NCBI GenBank assembly: GCA_023419655.1
Contig: JAEZXP010000187.1
Location: 1-36,368 of the forward strand
DNA: 36,368 bases
DNA from: Bacillota bacterium
GTDB taxonomy: Bacteria; Bacillota; Clostridia; Lachnospirales; Lachnospiraceae
Reading direction: 5' to 3'
Position 1 is the first letter of the stretch; every line of letters starts with the position of its first letter. Below are positions 15,370 to 24,569 of this stretch, in pieces. The notes beneath the pieces were generated by a model. That model had not been told where the DNA came from. It was given only the letters and a program-made list of their open reading frames with translations, and did no database searches. The translations under genes were made by a program, and so were the position numbers.

Positions 15370-18246
15370 ATGGACTTTGTGTTAAGTCAGGATATGTTAA
15401 GGAGTGTTTTATTTTACCGGGAGGATGAGGCTTACACAGGTGTGAATAAGATTGCCGCAAAGGTTATGCATGATATGGAGCTGGTTTTTGGACATGCGCC
15501 GAGTGCAACCGATGACAGAAGACAACTTGGGAAAAATGCTGTTTTTTACGGAACGGTGGAGCGCAGCCCGATGCTCCAGGAGCTTCATGAGAAAAAGCTG
15601 ATTGACCTGGATGAAGTCAGAGGAAAGAGAGAAGTGTATTTGTTTCAGGTAATCAGTAATCCGTTTGAAGGGGTTGAAACGGCACTAGTTATAGCAGGAA
15701 GCGATAAGCGTGGTACGATATACGGTCTGTTTCATCTTTCAGAGCTGCTGGGAGTTTCTCCGCTGGTGGATTGGTGCGGGATTGCACCGCAGCATAAGGA
15801 TTCCGTATCTCTTAGCGGCGATATGAAATATGTGTCGAAGGAGCCTTCTGTCCGCTACAGAGGATTTTTTATCAACGATGAATGGCCGGCTTTTGGTAAT
15901 TGGACGAACAAGAATTTTGGCGGCTTCAATGCAAAGATGTATGAGCATGTATTTGAGCTGCTACTGAGATTAAAGGGAAATTATATGTGGCCTGCCATGT
16001 GGTCTGCACGTTTTAGCGAAGACGGACCGGGTCTTGCCAATGCAGAGCTGGCAGATGAATATGGCGTGGTGATGGGAGCGTCCCATCATGAGCCCTGCCT
16101 GCGTAACGGAGAAGAATATAAGCATCTTCGGGGAAAGGAATCAATCTACGGAGATGCATGGAATTTTATACGAAACAGAGAAGGTATTATAAGGTTCTGG
16201 GAGGACGGACTTAAGCGCAGCGGTAAATTTGAAAATGTCATAACAGTGGGTATGCGCGGTGAGGCGGATACTGCGATTATGGGTCATAAAGCCACGCTGG
16301 CTGATAATATTAATTTACTGCGTGATGTTCTTGCAACGCAGAATCGCCTGATAAAGGAAAATGTTAATCCGAATCTGTCAGAGGTTCCAAGAATGCTGGC
16401 TTTATATAAGGAAGTTGAGCCATTCTTTTATGGCGATAAGGATACACCGGGCCTGATGAACAGCGAGGAGCTGGAGGATGTAATCCTTATGCTCTGTGAT
16501 GATAATCATGGGAACTTACGGACATTGCCTACCGAGGAAATGAGAAGTCATAAGGGCGGCTATGGCATGTATTATCATTTTGATTACCACGGAGGTCCGA
16601 TTTCCTATGAATGGATTAACAGCTCCTACCTTCCGAAGATTTGGGAGCAGATGAGCATGGCCTATGATTTTGGGGTTCGTGACCTTTGGATTGTTAACGT
16701 GGGTGATATCAGTACCCAGGAGTTCCCTTTGTCCTATTTCCTTGACCTGGCCTATGATTTTGATAAATGGGGCGTCATTAATAAGACGGAGCTTTATACC
16801 GAACAGTGGATACAGACACAGTTTGAGGGTATATTATGCGAAGAAGGGCAGCAAAAAGTATTTGAACTGTTAACAGGCTATACCCGGATTGCCCATAAAC
16901 GCAGGCCGGAGCATATGAATCCGGAGGTATATCATCCTGTAAATTATAAGGAGACAGATAATACATTGCAGGAGATAGACTACTTGCTGGGCTTGGCAGA
17001 TGAGCTGTATCAGCAGCTGTCTCCGGATAAGCTATCTTTATATTTTGCGCAGGTCTATTATCCTGCGGTTGGCAATCTTAATCTGCAGAAGATGCACCTG
17101 CTCGCAGGAAGAAATCATTATGATGCAAAGCTTGGAAAGATGGCGGCCAACAAGCTGTCAGACAAGATTGCCGAATGCTTAAAGAGAGACAAGGAGCTGG
17201 TTGAAGAGTATCATACCATCGATAACGGCAGATGGTATGGCCTTGGATTATCGGAGCATATTGGCTTTGTTAACTGGAATGAGGATGAATGCCAAAATCC
17301 CGTATTATGCAATGTATGGCCTGCCAGCAAGCCAAGACTTTTGGTTTCGATTGATGGAACAGAGGAGCGTTCCGAGGGTGCTGCGTGGCATAAGAATAAA
17401 ATATATATGTATGATTTCCTGCAGCCGGATAGAAAGGAAGCATCTTTCACAATCTCAAGCATCAGCGATAAGGATGCCGAATATGAGATTATCTGTGACA
17501 ACCGCTGGCTTACCTGCTCTAAGACGAAGGGAAGTCTGGACGGAAGGGAAAAGGCATCGGAGGTAATAACGGTAAAGATTGACCGCAGTGCCATGGGAGA
17601 TGAGACAGAGGGAAGTATCGTTGTAAAGATGCCCTGTGGTACCTGTACAATCTTTGTACCTGCGGCCTTGCCTGATTTGGCCGGACTGCCGGAGAAGACT
17701 TTTATAGATACCCTTGGATATATCGCTATCGAAGCAGAGCATTATTATCTGAATAAAGAGATGGTTGGTAAGCAGGGGGATGTCAGCAGCTTTAAGGTAA
17801 TCGACGGATACGGAAAGACTTTATCGGCTGTGAAGGCATTTCCGACGACAGAGTATTTTACCGCAGGTAAGGCACCGTATCTTGAGTATCGCTTTGCCGT
17901 TAAGGAAGCAGGAGAATATGAGGCCGAATTGTATATGCAGCCGTCCAATCCGGTAAGCATGGATAATGTCTTGTTCTATGGAATTCAAGCAAATGAGGAT
18001 GATATCGATACGGTTAATATATTTCCTGAAGGATATTACGTTGGCAATGCCTTATGGGACGAAAGGGTGCTGAATAATATCCACCGGCACAGCAGTAAAA
18101 TTCAATGTAAAGCAGGAATAAATACACTTCGTATCTATGCCGTAAGCCCTGGTTTTGTATTAGAAAAGCTGGTGATTTATCCGGAGGGCAGGCAGCCTGT
18201 GGAAAGTTATCTGGGACCTGCCGAAACCTATTATGTAGGAAGATAA
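15370..18246 (+). CDS. GH115 xylan alpha-1,2-glucuronidase, cytoplasmic
   Basis: The 958-residue protein matches the glycoside hydrolase family 115 pattern, enzymes that remove (4-O-methyl)glucuronic acid from xylan or aldouronic acids. Recognisable stretches are GTIYGLFHLSELLGVSPLVDW, YRGFFINDEWPAFGNW, LLRLKGNYMWPAMWSARF, GASHHEPCLRN and GMRGEADTAIMG. An N-terminal helper domain spans about 1-125, the catalytic barrel about 145-490, a helical part to about 640, and a C-terminal beta domain from about 770 (YIAIEAEHYY to the end). There is no signal peptide, so it should act on imported oligosaccharides. AAGGGG precedes ATG 15370. It is monocistronic with its own terminator. Context with the secreted GH10 enzyme supports glucuronoxylan use. 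Confidence 0.9.
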   Translation: MDFVLSQDMLRSVLFYREDEAYTGVNKIAAKVMHDMELVFGHAPSATDDRRQLGKNAVFYGTVERSPMLQELHEKKLIDLDEVRGKREVYLFQVISNPFEGVETALVIAGSDKRGTIYGLFHLSELLGVSPLVDWCGIAPQHKDSVSLSGDMKYVSKEPSVRYRGFFINDEWPAFGNWTNKNFGGFNAKMYEHVFELLLRLKGNYMWPAMWSARFSEDGPGLANAELADEYGVVMGASHHEPCLRNGEEYKHLRGKESIYGDAWNFIRNREGIIRFWEDGLKRSGKFENVITVGMRGEADTAIMGHKATLADNINLLRDVLATQNRLIKENVNPNLSEVPRMLALYKEVEPFFYGDKDTPGLMNSEELEDVILMLCDDNHGNLRTLPTEEMRSHKGGYGMYYHFDYHGGPISYEWINSSYLPKIWEQMSMAYDFGVRDLWIVNVGDISTQEFPLSYFLDLAYDFDKWGVINKTELYTEQWIQTQFEGILCEEGQQKVFELLTGYTRIAHKRRPEHMNPEVYHPVNYKETDNTLQEIDYLLGLADELYQQLSPDKLSLYFAQVYYPAVGNLNLQKMHLLAGRNHYDAKLGKMAANKLSDKIAECLKRDKELVEEYHTIDNGRWYGLGLSEHIGFVNWNEDECQNPVLCNVWPASKPRLLVSIDGTEERSEGAAWHKNKIYMYDFLQPDRKEASFTISSISDKDAEYEIICDNRWLTCSKTKGSLDGREKASEVITVKIDRSAMGDETEGSIVVKMPCGTCTIFVPAALPDLAGLPEKTFIDTLGYIAIEAEHYYLNKEMVGKQGDVSSFKVIDGYGKTLSAVKAFPTTEYFTAGKAPYLEYRFAVKEAGEYEAELYMQPSNPVSMDNVLFYGIQANEDDIDTVNIFPEGYYVGNALWDERVLNNIHRHSSKIQCKAGINTLRIYAVSPGFVLEKLVIYPEGRQPVESYLGPAETYYVGR

Positions 18247-18282
18247 GTGGCAAATCCATTGCCTTAGTATGAATAATAAGAT

Positions 18283-18322
18283 AACTCCCGCTCTTTTGAA
18301 CACAGAAGGACGGGAGTTTTTA
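18283..18322 (+). terminator. Terminator after the GH115 gene
   Basis: AACTCCCG (18283-18290) pairs with CGGGAGTT (18311-18318), followed by TTTTT interrupted by A. It may also serve the convergent aroA operon, for which the opposite-strand T-run is weaker; nothing better lies between 18323 and 18389. Confidence 0.85.
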
Positions 18323-18389
18323 TCTGCTTTATGCTGACTGGTTTAAATAGGCTACGCTGGACTTGTGACCTTGAAGCATTATATGAAAG

Positions 18390-19709
18390 TTACCGAACCA
18401 AATCGGATAAGTCCTTAAAGAATCCGGGATAAGAGATTGTAACACATTCCGGGTCTGCTATATTGGTAGCGCCATCAGCTGCCAATCCTGCGACAGCAAA
18501 GGACATGGCAATTCTGTGGTCGGATTTGCTGTCGATTTCAGCCCCATGAAGCGGTTTGCCGCCGTTTATAATCATACCGTCTTCGGTTGCTGTGATATCA
18601 GCGCCCATATCTGACAGGTGCTTTACCATCACTTCGATACGGTTAGATTCCTTGACCTTTAATTCGCCTGCATCCTTAATAATCGTTCTTCCTCCGGCAA
18701 AGCAGGAAAGTACGGCGATAACCGGTATTTCATCAATAAGGGTGGGAATCATGCTTCCGCCGATTTCGATGCCTTGAAGATTACTGTGCCGGACAAGAAT
18801 ATCAGCGGAGGGCTCTCCGCCATCTTCCCGGATGTTTTCAAGACGTATATCAGCACCCATCAACCGGAAGACCTTTAGGATTCCGTCACGGGTTGGATTA
18901 ATACCTACGTTTTTAATCAAAAGCTCTGAATTTGGTACGATAAGTGCAGCCGCAATAAAGTAAGCGGCAGAGGAGATGTCTCCGGGAACACTTAGACTTT
19001 TTCCTTTAAGAACAGGTCTTGGCATGATGGATGATGTATTTTCCGATACGGTAACGGCTGCACCGAATTCAGAAAGCATCAGCTCCGTATGATTTCTCGA
19101 TATATATGGTTCCGTAACCGTCGTTTCCCCATCTGCATAAAGACCGGCCAGAAGGACACAGGATTTTACCTGTGCAGAGGCAACAGGAGAATGGTAATGG
19201 ATACCTTTCAGACCATGAATCATATCCCCGCCTTGCCTGGAAGAAGTATTCCGGCTATTGATTCGCAAGGGTGCGCAGGAATTATTATCGATGCTTTCTA
19301 TAGCTGCGCCCATCTGTCCCAAAGGAGTAAGGATTCTTCCCATCGGCCGTTTCCGGATGGAAGAATCACCGGTTATAGAAGAAGGAAACGGCTGTCCGCA
19401 TAATATCCCGGATAAGAGACGTATGGTGGTTCCGCTGTTTCCCACGTCCAATATATCATCAGACGGCTTAAGACCGTTCAGGCCTTTGCCATATATGGTA
19501 ACCTTGTCATGGTCAGGGTCAAGGTCAATGGATATACCAAGCTGCCTAAAGCAGGAGATAGTTGAAAGACAATCATCTCCCCAGAGGAAATGCCTGACCT
19601 CGGTTCTTCCTTCCGCCAGTGCACCCAGCATGATTGCACGGTGAGAAATGGATTTGTCACCGGGAACAGTGATACTTCCTTTTAACGGACCCTTTTTTTG
19701 AATAAGCAT
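18390..19709 (-). CDS. aroA: 3-phosphoshikimate 1-carboxyvinyltransferase (EPSP synthase)
   Basis: This 439-residue enzyme joins shikimate 3-phosphate and phosphoenolpyruvate to EPSP, the sixth step to chorismate. The N-terminal GSITVPGDKSISHRA supplies the substrate-binding K19, S20 and R24. GNSGTTIRLLSG (about 90-101), RPMGRILTPLGQMG and LIDEIPVIAVL (catalytic Asp) are all present, and the length is normal for the family. GAGGAG lies six bases before the ATG. It is the last gene of a three-gene minus-strand operon, 29 bp after tyrA. No fusion and no missing catalytic residue is visible. Confidence 0.96.
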   Translation of the reverse strand: MLIQKKGPLKGSITVPGDKSISHRAIMLGALAEGRTEVRHFLWGDDCLSTISCFRQLGISIDLDPDHDKVTIYGKGLNGLKPSDDILDVGNSGTTIRLLSGILCGQPFPSSITGDSSIRKRPMGRILTPLGQMGAAIESIDNNSCAPLRINSRNTSSRQGGDMIHGLKGIHYHSPVASAQVKSCVLLAGLYADGETTVTEPYISRNHTELMLSEFGAAVTVSENTSSIMPRPVLKGKSLSVPGDISSAAYFIAAALIVPNSELLIKNVGINPTRDGILKVFRLMGADIRLENIREDGGEPSADILVRHSNLQGIEIGGSMIPTLIDEIPVIAVLSCFAGGRTIIKDAGELKVKESNRIEVMVKHLSDMGADITATEDGMIINGGKPLHGAEIDSKSDHRIAMSFAVAGLAADGATNIADPECVTISYPGFFKDLSDLVR

Positions 19710-19738
19710 AAGAATCTCCTCTACTCTGTTTAATATGT

Positions 19739-20869
19739 TTATCTTTCATACACATGGTAATTGTGCTTGCGCAGAAGTGCCTTTGCATCCTCTTCGGAGG
19801 GTTCGTCGTAGAATTCAATTCGAAGAACGCCCTCTTCGAACTCCCGGTTATGAATGATACCGATGTTCTTTATACTGATATGATTGATAGCGAGCAAAGT
19901 AGCAATTGTGGCGATGGCACCGGCTTCATCGATAACGTCAATGTAGATTCTGAATATCCTATGGATTAATCCGATTGATTTATCGGGGATGCTGTTACGG
20001 TATTCACCTGCCTTATCAAACATATGGTACAGATAATCCCCATCCGTTTTTGCCAGAGCCTCTGAAACCTCCTCCAGGGTCTCGATGTAGCGGTCTAATA
20101 TCTGTTTAATTACTTTGGCATTCGTAAGGCAGATATTCTGCCACATTTGCGGTGAAGAAGAGGCAATCCGGGTAATATCCTTAAATCCGCCTGCGGCAAG
20201 CTGTTTCATTTTCTCAGACATATCATCGGATTCTTTTATAAGGTTCACCAGCTGTGCGGCTATGATGTGAGGAAGATGACTGATTGCGGCAGTGATTTCA
20301 TCATGTTCTTTGGGATGAAGCATAATCGGAATGGAGCCAAGTTTTTTTACCAGAGTACTCAGTACAGTTATCTTGTCCGGAGGTGTTTTGTCTGTGGGAG
20401 TAAGGATATAATATGCGTTCTCCAACAGCAGGGCATAGGAACTGCGATATCCCGTCTTTTCTGAGCCGGTCATTGGATGACCGCCGATAAATACTTCCTG
20501 CATGCCAAGCTTATTCACAGCTTCGTGGATATTGCCCTTTACGCTTCCTACATCGGTTATGATGCAGGACGGCTTTACGACAGGCTTTAATTTCTCCAGA
20601 TAGGAGATGTTGGCAAGCACCGGAGCACATAAGAATATTATATCACAATCAGGAAAGCCGACCGAAAGGTCTTTTGTTATAGAATCCAATACTCCGTCGG
20701 ACAGGGCTTCCTCCAAATCGCTGCCGGAAGAATTGATGTGATAATCATAGGAATATAGAAGGGTATCCGGGTATATGGTTTTTATTGCCCTGGCAACCGA
20801 GCCGCCAATTAACCCAAATCCAATAAATCCTACGGTATTTATGATAAAATCAGGATTATTATCTTTCAT
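19739..20869 (-). CDS. tyrA: Prephenate dehydrogenase with C-terminal ACT domain
   Basis: This 376-residue cytoplasmic enzyme oxidatively decarboxylates prephenate to 4-hydroxyphenylpyruvate on the tyrosine branch. The Rossmann motif GFIGFGLIGGSVARAIK lies near the N-terminus, with an acidic residue after the second strand (YSYDYH) suggesting NAD preference. GGHPMTGSEKTG carries the family's conserved His. The C-terminal about 70 residues form an ACT domain (DEAGAIATIATLLAINHISI), the usual site of tyrosine feedback. I place the start at 20869 because GGAG is six bases upstream; an in-frame ATG at 20881 lacks a ribosome site. It lies 46 bp after aroF and 29 bp before aroA. Confidence 0.93.
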   Translation of the reverse strand: MKDNNPDFIINTVGFIGFGLIGGSVARAIKTIYPDTLLYSYDYHINSSGSDLEEALSDGVLDSITKDLSVGFPDCDIIFLCAPVLANISYLEKLKPVVKPSCIITDVGSVKGNIHEAVNKLGMQEVFIGGHPMTGSEKTGYRSSYALLLENAYYILTPTDKTPPDKITVLSTLVKKLGSIPIMLHPKEHDEITAAISHLPHIIAAQLVNLIKESDDMSEKMKQLAAGGFKDITRIASSSPQMWQNICLTNAKVIKQILDRYIETLEEVSEALAKTDGDYLYHMFDKAGEYRNSIPDKSIGLIHRIFRIYIDVIDEAGAIATIATLLAINHISIKNIGIIHNREFEEGVLRIEFYDEPSEEDAKALLRKHNYHVYER

Positions 20870-20915
20870 ATGCATCTCCATTCTCTACAACAAGCGGTGT
20901 ATAACAAACCGGCTT

Positions 20916-21929
20916 TTACAATTTTTTGCCCAACAAGCTGATAAGCGGATGAAGCTCACTTGTCAAATCTTCGAATTGGTCAAAGGACAGGGATTGAGGT
21001 CCGTCACTTAATGCTATCGATGGGTCGGGGTGGGTCTCTATCATAAGTCCGTCAGCTCCTGCGGCAACTGCTGCCAGGGAAAGAGATTTAATATATGCGC
21101 GGACGCCGCAGGCATGGCTGGGGTCAACGATAATCGGCAGATGACTTTTTGACTTAACCACCGGAACAGCACTTATGTCCAGGGTGTTTCGGGTAGCTGT
21201 CTCAAAGGTACGAATGCCTCTTTCACAAAGGACTACGTTGGGATTACCCTCAGCGATAATATATTCTGCGGCATTGAGCCATTCGTCGATTGTTGCGGAC
21301 AGACCACGCTTTAACAGGACAGGCAGTCCGGTTTTTCCGGCCTCCTTTAAAAGATAGAAGTTCTGCATATTTCTTGCTCCTATCTGCAGCATATCCACAT
21401 ATTTTACTGCTGCTTCGATGGCATCCAGGCTTGTAACTTCACAGACGACAGGAAGTCCGGTTTCTTCTCTGGCTTCCTTCATATAGGTCAGGCCCTCTTC
21501 TTCAAGCCCCTGAAATGCATAGGGAGAGGTTCTCGGCTTATATGCACCGCCTCTGAGAATGTGTGCACCGGCCTTCTTAATTGCATGGGCAGTTGCCAGC
21601 AGCTGCTCTCTGCTTTCCACCGCACAAGGTCCGGACATAATGACCATCGTATCCGAGCCTATTGATATATCTGCGACTTTAATCACGGTAGGCTCAGGAT
21701 GGAATTTCTTATTTGCAAGCTTATAGCTTTCTGTTACCGGAACAATTTTATCAACATCCTCATAGATTTCAAGATTTTGGTCCATAAGCTTTGCTTTATC
21801 ACCGACCACACCGATAATTGTTACCTCGTGACCGGCGGAAATATGGGCATATAAGCCCTTTTCTTCTATAATAGACTTTATTCGTTGGATGGATTCTTGC
21901 TTCGCTTTTGGCTTCATTACAATAATCAT
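20916..21929 (-). CDS. aroF: 3-deoxy-7-phosphoheptulonate (DAHP) synthase, type I-beta
   Basis: This 337-residue enzyme condenses erythrose 4-phosphate and phosphoenolpyruvate, the first step of aromatic synthesis. An N-terminal ferredoxin-like regulatory domain (about 1-75, MIIVMKPKAKQESIQRIKSI) precedes the barrel. Catalytic and metal motifs are present: IMSGPCAVES, RGGAYKPRTSPYAFQG, LLKRGLSATIDEW and DPSHACGVRAY. This architecture is known from the Thermotoga-type enzyme, in which the N-terminal domain gives Tyr/Phe feedback; that is inference for this protein. AAGGAG lies nine bases before the ATG. It heads the operon aroF-tyrA-aroA, driven by the promoter at 22028-22056. Confidence 0.95.
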   Translation of the reverse strand: MIIVMKPKAKQESIQRIKSIIEEKGLYAHISAGHEVTIIGVVGDKAKLMDQNLEIYEDVDKIVPVTESYKLANKKFHPEPTVIKVADISIGSDTMVIMSGPCAVESREQLLATAHAIKKAGAHILRGGAYKPRTSPYAFQGLEEEGLTYMKEAREETGLPVVCEVTSLDAIEAAVKYVDMLQIGARNMQNFYLLKEAGKTGLPVLLKRGLSATIDEWLNAAEYIIAEGNPNVVLCERGIRTFETATRNTLDISAVPVVKSKSHLPIIVDPSHACGVRAYIKSLSLAAVAAGADGLMIETHPDPSIALSDGPQSLSFDQFEDLTSELHPLISLLGKKL

Positions 21930-22027
21930 AATCGATAACTCCTTTTTTGGTGTACTGACACCCTATCAAAAATCCTTTGTATTTGGGACTTTATTGTGTA
22001 TCTTTCGTTTTACAGTGTCTGGCACAG

Positions 22028-22056
22028 ATTATACTATTAAAAATATTCCCTGTCAA
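22028..22056 (-). promoter_or_regulatory. Near-perfect sigma-A promoter for aroF-tyrA-aroA
   Basis: On the minus strand TTGACA (22056-22051), a 17-bp spacer and TATAAT (22033-22028) match the full consensus. Transcription should start near 22020, giving a leader of about 90 nt. I see no T-box or leader peptide in it, only a short GGTGT-CAGT-ACACC hairpin near the gene without a terminator T-run. Confidence 0.85.
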
Positions 22057-22126
22057 TACTGTATCTGTTTAAAGTGTAACGGTTTAAAGCGTGAAAGACA
22101 ATTTCGTGAATAATTCCATAAAGCTA

Positions 22127-22155
22127 TTGTAATTGTACTATATATTTAGTAAAAT
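22127..22155 (+). promoter_or_regulatory. Probable promoter for the EF-G paralogue
   Basis: TTGTAA (22127-22132), a 17-bp spacer and TAAAAT (22150-22155). It is divergent from the aroF promoter and about 160 bp before the coding start. The leader then runs through the ACAA...TTGT repeat array. Confidence 0.5.
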
Positions 22156-22179
22156 AGACAAAGAGGTAAAGTGGGTAAA

Positions 22180-22277
22180 ACAATAGCTTGTTTGCACAAT
22201 AATTTGTTTAAGTAATAGTTTGTTTAAACAATAATTTATTTGAACAATAAATAATTTGTTTAACAATGATTGTTTAC
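22180..22277 (+). repeat. Six tandem degenerate ACAATAATTTGTTTA-like units in the leader of the EF-G paralogue
   Basis: Units begin at about 22180, 22196, 22213, 22228, 22244 and 22263, each 15-19 bp. Most have the form ACAA-N4-TTGT, a small imperfect palindrome; the last (ACAATGATTGT) is perfect. The array lies between the probable promoter and the ribosome site and contains no open frame worth calling. Confidence 0.6.
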
Positions 22278-22315
22278 TCTGCTACTTACTAAATAATGTA
22301 ATGGAGGAAAATGGT

Positions 22316-24400
22316 ATGAAGGTTTATACTTCGGAAAAGATCCGCAATGTTGTTTTGTTAGGCCACGGAGGCTGTGGCAAGACCACTCTGGTCGAAGCCA
22401 TGGCGTACTCAACTGGAATCGTTAAACGTCAAGGAAAGGTTGAAGAGGGGAATACAATCAGTGATTACGACAAAGAAGAACAGAAAAGATTATTCTCCAT
22501 AAGCACAACTGTAGTACCAATCGAATATGAAGATACGAAGATTAACTTTTTGGATACACCGGGATATTTTGATTTTGTCGGTGAAACAGAAGAAGCCCTG
22601 GCAGCAGCGGATGGTGCGGTAATTGTTGTATCTGCCAAGTCAGGTGTGGAAGTCGGTGCATTAAAGGCTTGGGATTTTTGTGAGAAGTATAATTTACCAA
22701 GGATTATATTTGTAACGGACATGGATTTGGACAATGCCAGCTTTAGAGAAGTTGTTGAAGAATTAATCGGACTTTATGGTAAGAAGATAGCACCGTTCCA
22801 TGTACCGATTAGAGAGAATGAAAAATTCGTTGGATTTGTTAATGTTGTAAAGATGGCAGGAAGAAGGTTTACAACAGGCAGTGACTATGAGGAATGTGAA
22901 ATTCCTGATTATACGATGGAAAACCTTTCGAAGTTCAGAGAAATTTTACTGGAGGCAGTAGCTGAAACCAATGAAGAGTTAATGGACAAGTATTTTAGCG
23001 GTGAAGAATTTACACAGCAGGAAATTTCTCAGGCACTTCGAACTAATGTAATAGATGGAGCTGTTGTACCGGTTCTTATGGGTTCAGGGATTAACGCCCA
23101 GGGAACGACAATGCTTCTGCAGGCAATCGTGAAATATTTTTCTGACCCCACCAAGAGGACAATTACAGGTAAGAATGTTAATACCGGTGAGGCGTTTGAA
23201 GCGAATTACGATTCAACAAAGCCTTTCTCAGCCAGAGTATTTAAGACCATTGCCGACCCGTTCATTGGTAAGTTTTCATTGTTTAAGGTGTGCTCAGGTA
23301 TATTAAAGAACGATACCGCACTGTATAATGCGAACAAGGATGTCGAAGAGAAGACGAATAAAATATATATTCTTCGCGGAAAAGAGCAGATGGAAGTAAA
23401 TGAGCTTCATGCAGGAGACATTGGTGCGCTGGGTAAGCTGTCCGATACGGTTACCGGTGATACCCTGTCTACGAAGGCGGCTCCGATAGAGTATGCACCC
23501 ATCGAGATATCCGTACCTTATACTTATGTGCGCTATAAGACGAAGAATAAAGGTGATGATGATAAGGTATCCCAGGCATTGGCTAAGCTGATGGATGAGG
23601 ATTTGACCTTAAAAGTTGTAAATGATAAGGAGAACAGGCAGACGCTTCTCTATGGTATCGGCGAGCAGCAGATTGATGTATCCGTCAGCAAGCTTTTGTC
23701 AAAATATAAGGTTGATGTTGAAATCATGCAGCCCAGAGTACCTTATCGCGAGACGATTCGTAAGAAAGTCACTGTAAGAGGCAAGCATAAGAAGCAGTCC
23801 GGCGGACATGGCCAGTATGGTGACGTTCAGATTGAATTTGAGCCTTCAGGGGACTTAGAGAAAGCCTATGTATTTGATGAAAGAGTATTCGGCGGTGCGG
23901 TGCCGAAAAACTATTTCCCGGCTGGTGAAACGGGTATAGCAGAGTGCGTATTAAAGGGCCCGGTTGCAGGTTATCCTGTTGTAGGCCTTAAGGCAACTCT
24001 TGTAGACGGCTCATACCATCCGGTAGACTCCTCCGAGATGGCATTTAAACTGGCAACGGTCATGGCATTTAAGCAGGGCTTTATGGAAGCATCTCCTGTT
24101 CTGTTAGAGCCGATTGTATCCCTTAAGGTTGTTGTTCCTGACAAATTTACAGGTGATATCATGGGTGACCTTAATAAGAGACGAGGCCGCGTTCTGGGTA
24201 TGAATCCGATGCATGGCAAGCAGGAAATCGTTGCCGACATTCCGTTGTCTGAACTGCATGGTTATTCTACCGACCTTCGTTCAATGACCGGCGGTATCGG
24301 TGACTATTCCTATGAATTCTCCAGATATGAGCAGGCTCCTTCTGACGTACAGCAAAGGGTTATGGATGATAATGCAAAGGAAGAAGAAAGCGAATCCTAA
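22316..24400 (+). CDS. EF-G-like translation GTPase paralogue with altered G3 and G4 motifs
   Basis: This 694-residue protein has the full five-domain EF-G layout. G1 is GHGGCGKTT (16-24). G3 is DTPGYFDF (80-87), with Y84 where EF-G has the catalytic His. G4 reads TDMD (134-137) instead of NKMD. Domain IV motifs such as KKQSGGHGQYGDVQIEFEP are present, as is the domain V stretch GDLNKRRGRVLGM. The Tyr at G3 is typical of the EF-G-like paralogue of clostridia. The loss of the NKxD Asn is more unusual and may weaken guanine selectivity. It is probably not the main EF-G: no str operon surrounds it. ATG 22316 has GGAGGA seven bases upstream; an open frame back to 22256 has no such site. Confidence 0.88.
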   Translation: MKVYTSEKIRNVVLLGHGGCGKTTLVEAMAYSTGIVKRQGKVEEGNTISDYDKEEQKRLFSISTTVVPIEYEDTKINFLDTPGYFDFVGETEEALAAADGAVIVVSAKSGVEVGALKAWDFCEKYNLPRIIFVTDMDLDNASFREVVEELIGLYGKKIAPFHVPIRENEKFVGFVNVVKMAGRRFTTGSDYEECEIPDYTMENLSKFREILLEAVAETNEELMDKYFSGEEFTQQEISQALRTNVIDGAVVPVLMGSGINAQGTTMLLQAIVKYFSDPTKRTITGKNVNTGEAFEANYDSTKPFSARVFKTIADPFIGKFSLFKVCSGILKNDTALYNANKDVEEKTNKIYILRGKEQMEVNELHAGDIGALGKLSDTVTGDTLSTKAAPIEYAPIEISVPYTYVRYKTKNKGDDDKVSQALAKLMDEDLTLKVVNDKENRQTLLYGIGEQQIDVSVSKLLSKYKVDVEIMQPRVPYRETIRKKVTVRGKHKKQSGGHGQYGDVQIEFEPSGDLEKAYVFDERVFGGAVPKNYFPAGETGIAECVLKGPVAGYPVVGLKATLVDGSYHPVDSSEMAFKLATVMAFKQGFMEASPVLLEPIVSLKVVVPDKFTGDIMGDLNKRRGRVLGMNPMHGKQEIVADIPLSELHGYSTDLRSMTGGIGDYSYEFSRYEQAPSDVQQRVMDDNAKEEESES

Positions 24401-24451
24401 TAAATAAGATTAAAATATCTAATAAATGCCTTACTTGTAAATTTAAGTCGC

Positions 24452-24569
24452 ATTTGCTACAATTAGTTCGTAGCAAATAATGAATTTCAAGATTGTATTT
24501 ATAGATTGACATCTTTGCGACGATATAGTGCGCTCCTGAATAATACCGTTTACGGTATGTTTGGGAGCG
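24452..24569 (+). promoter_or_regulatory. Two hairpins in the leader of the purine permease gene
   Basis: ATTTGCTAC (24452-24460) pairs with GTAGCAAAT (24470-24478), a 9-bp stem with no T-run. Then CGCTCC (24531-24536) pairs with GGAGCG (24564-24569) around an inner ATACCGT/ACGGTAT stem, followed by AACGTTTTT. The second could be an attenuator or 3' end. No purine riboswitch core is recognisable. TTGACA at 24506-24511 has no well-spaced -10. Confidence 0.4.

Noticed and set aside
21930..22020. T-box or trp-type attenuator in the aroF leader
   Set aside because: The leader is only about 90 nt, with no T-box sequence, no aromatic-rich leader peptide and no terminator hairpin with a T-run.
24506..24541. 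TTGACA with TATAGT before the purine permease as a promoter
   Set aside because: The spacer is only 12 bp, too short for sigma-A.
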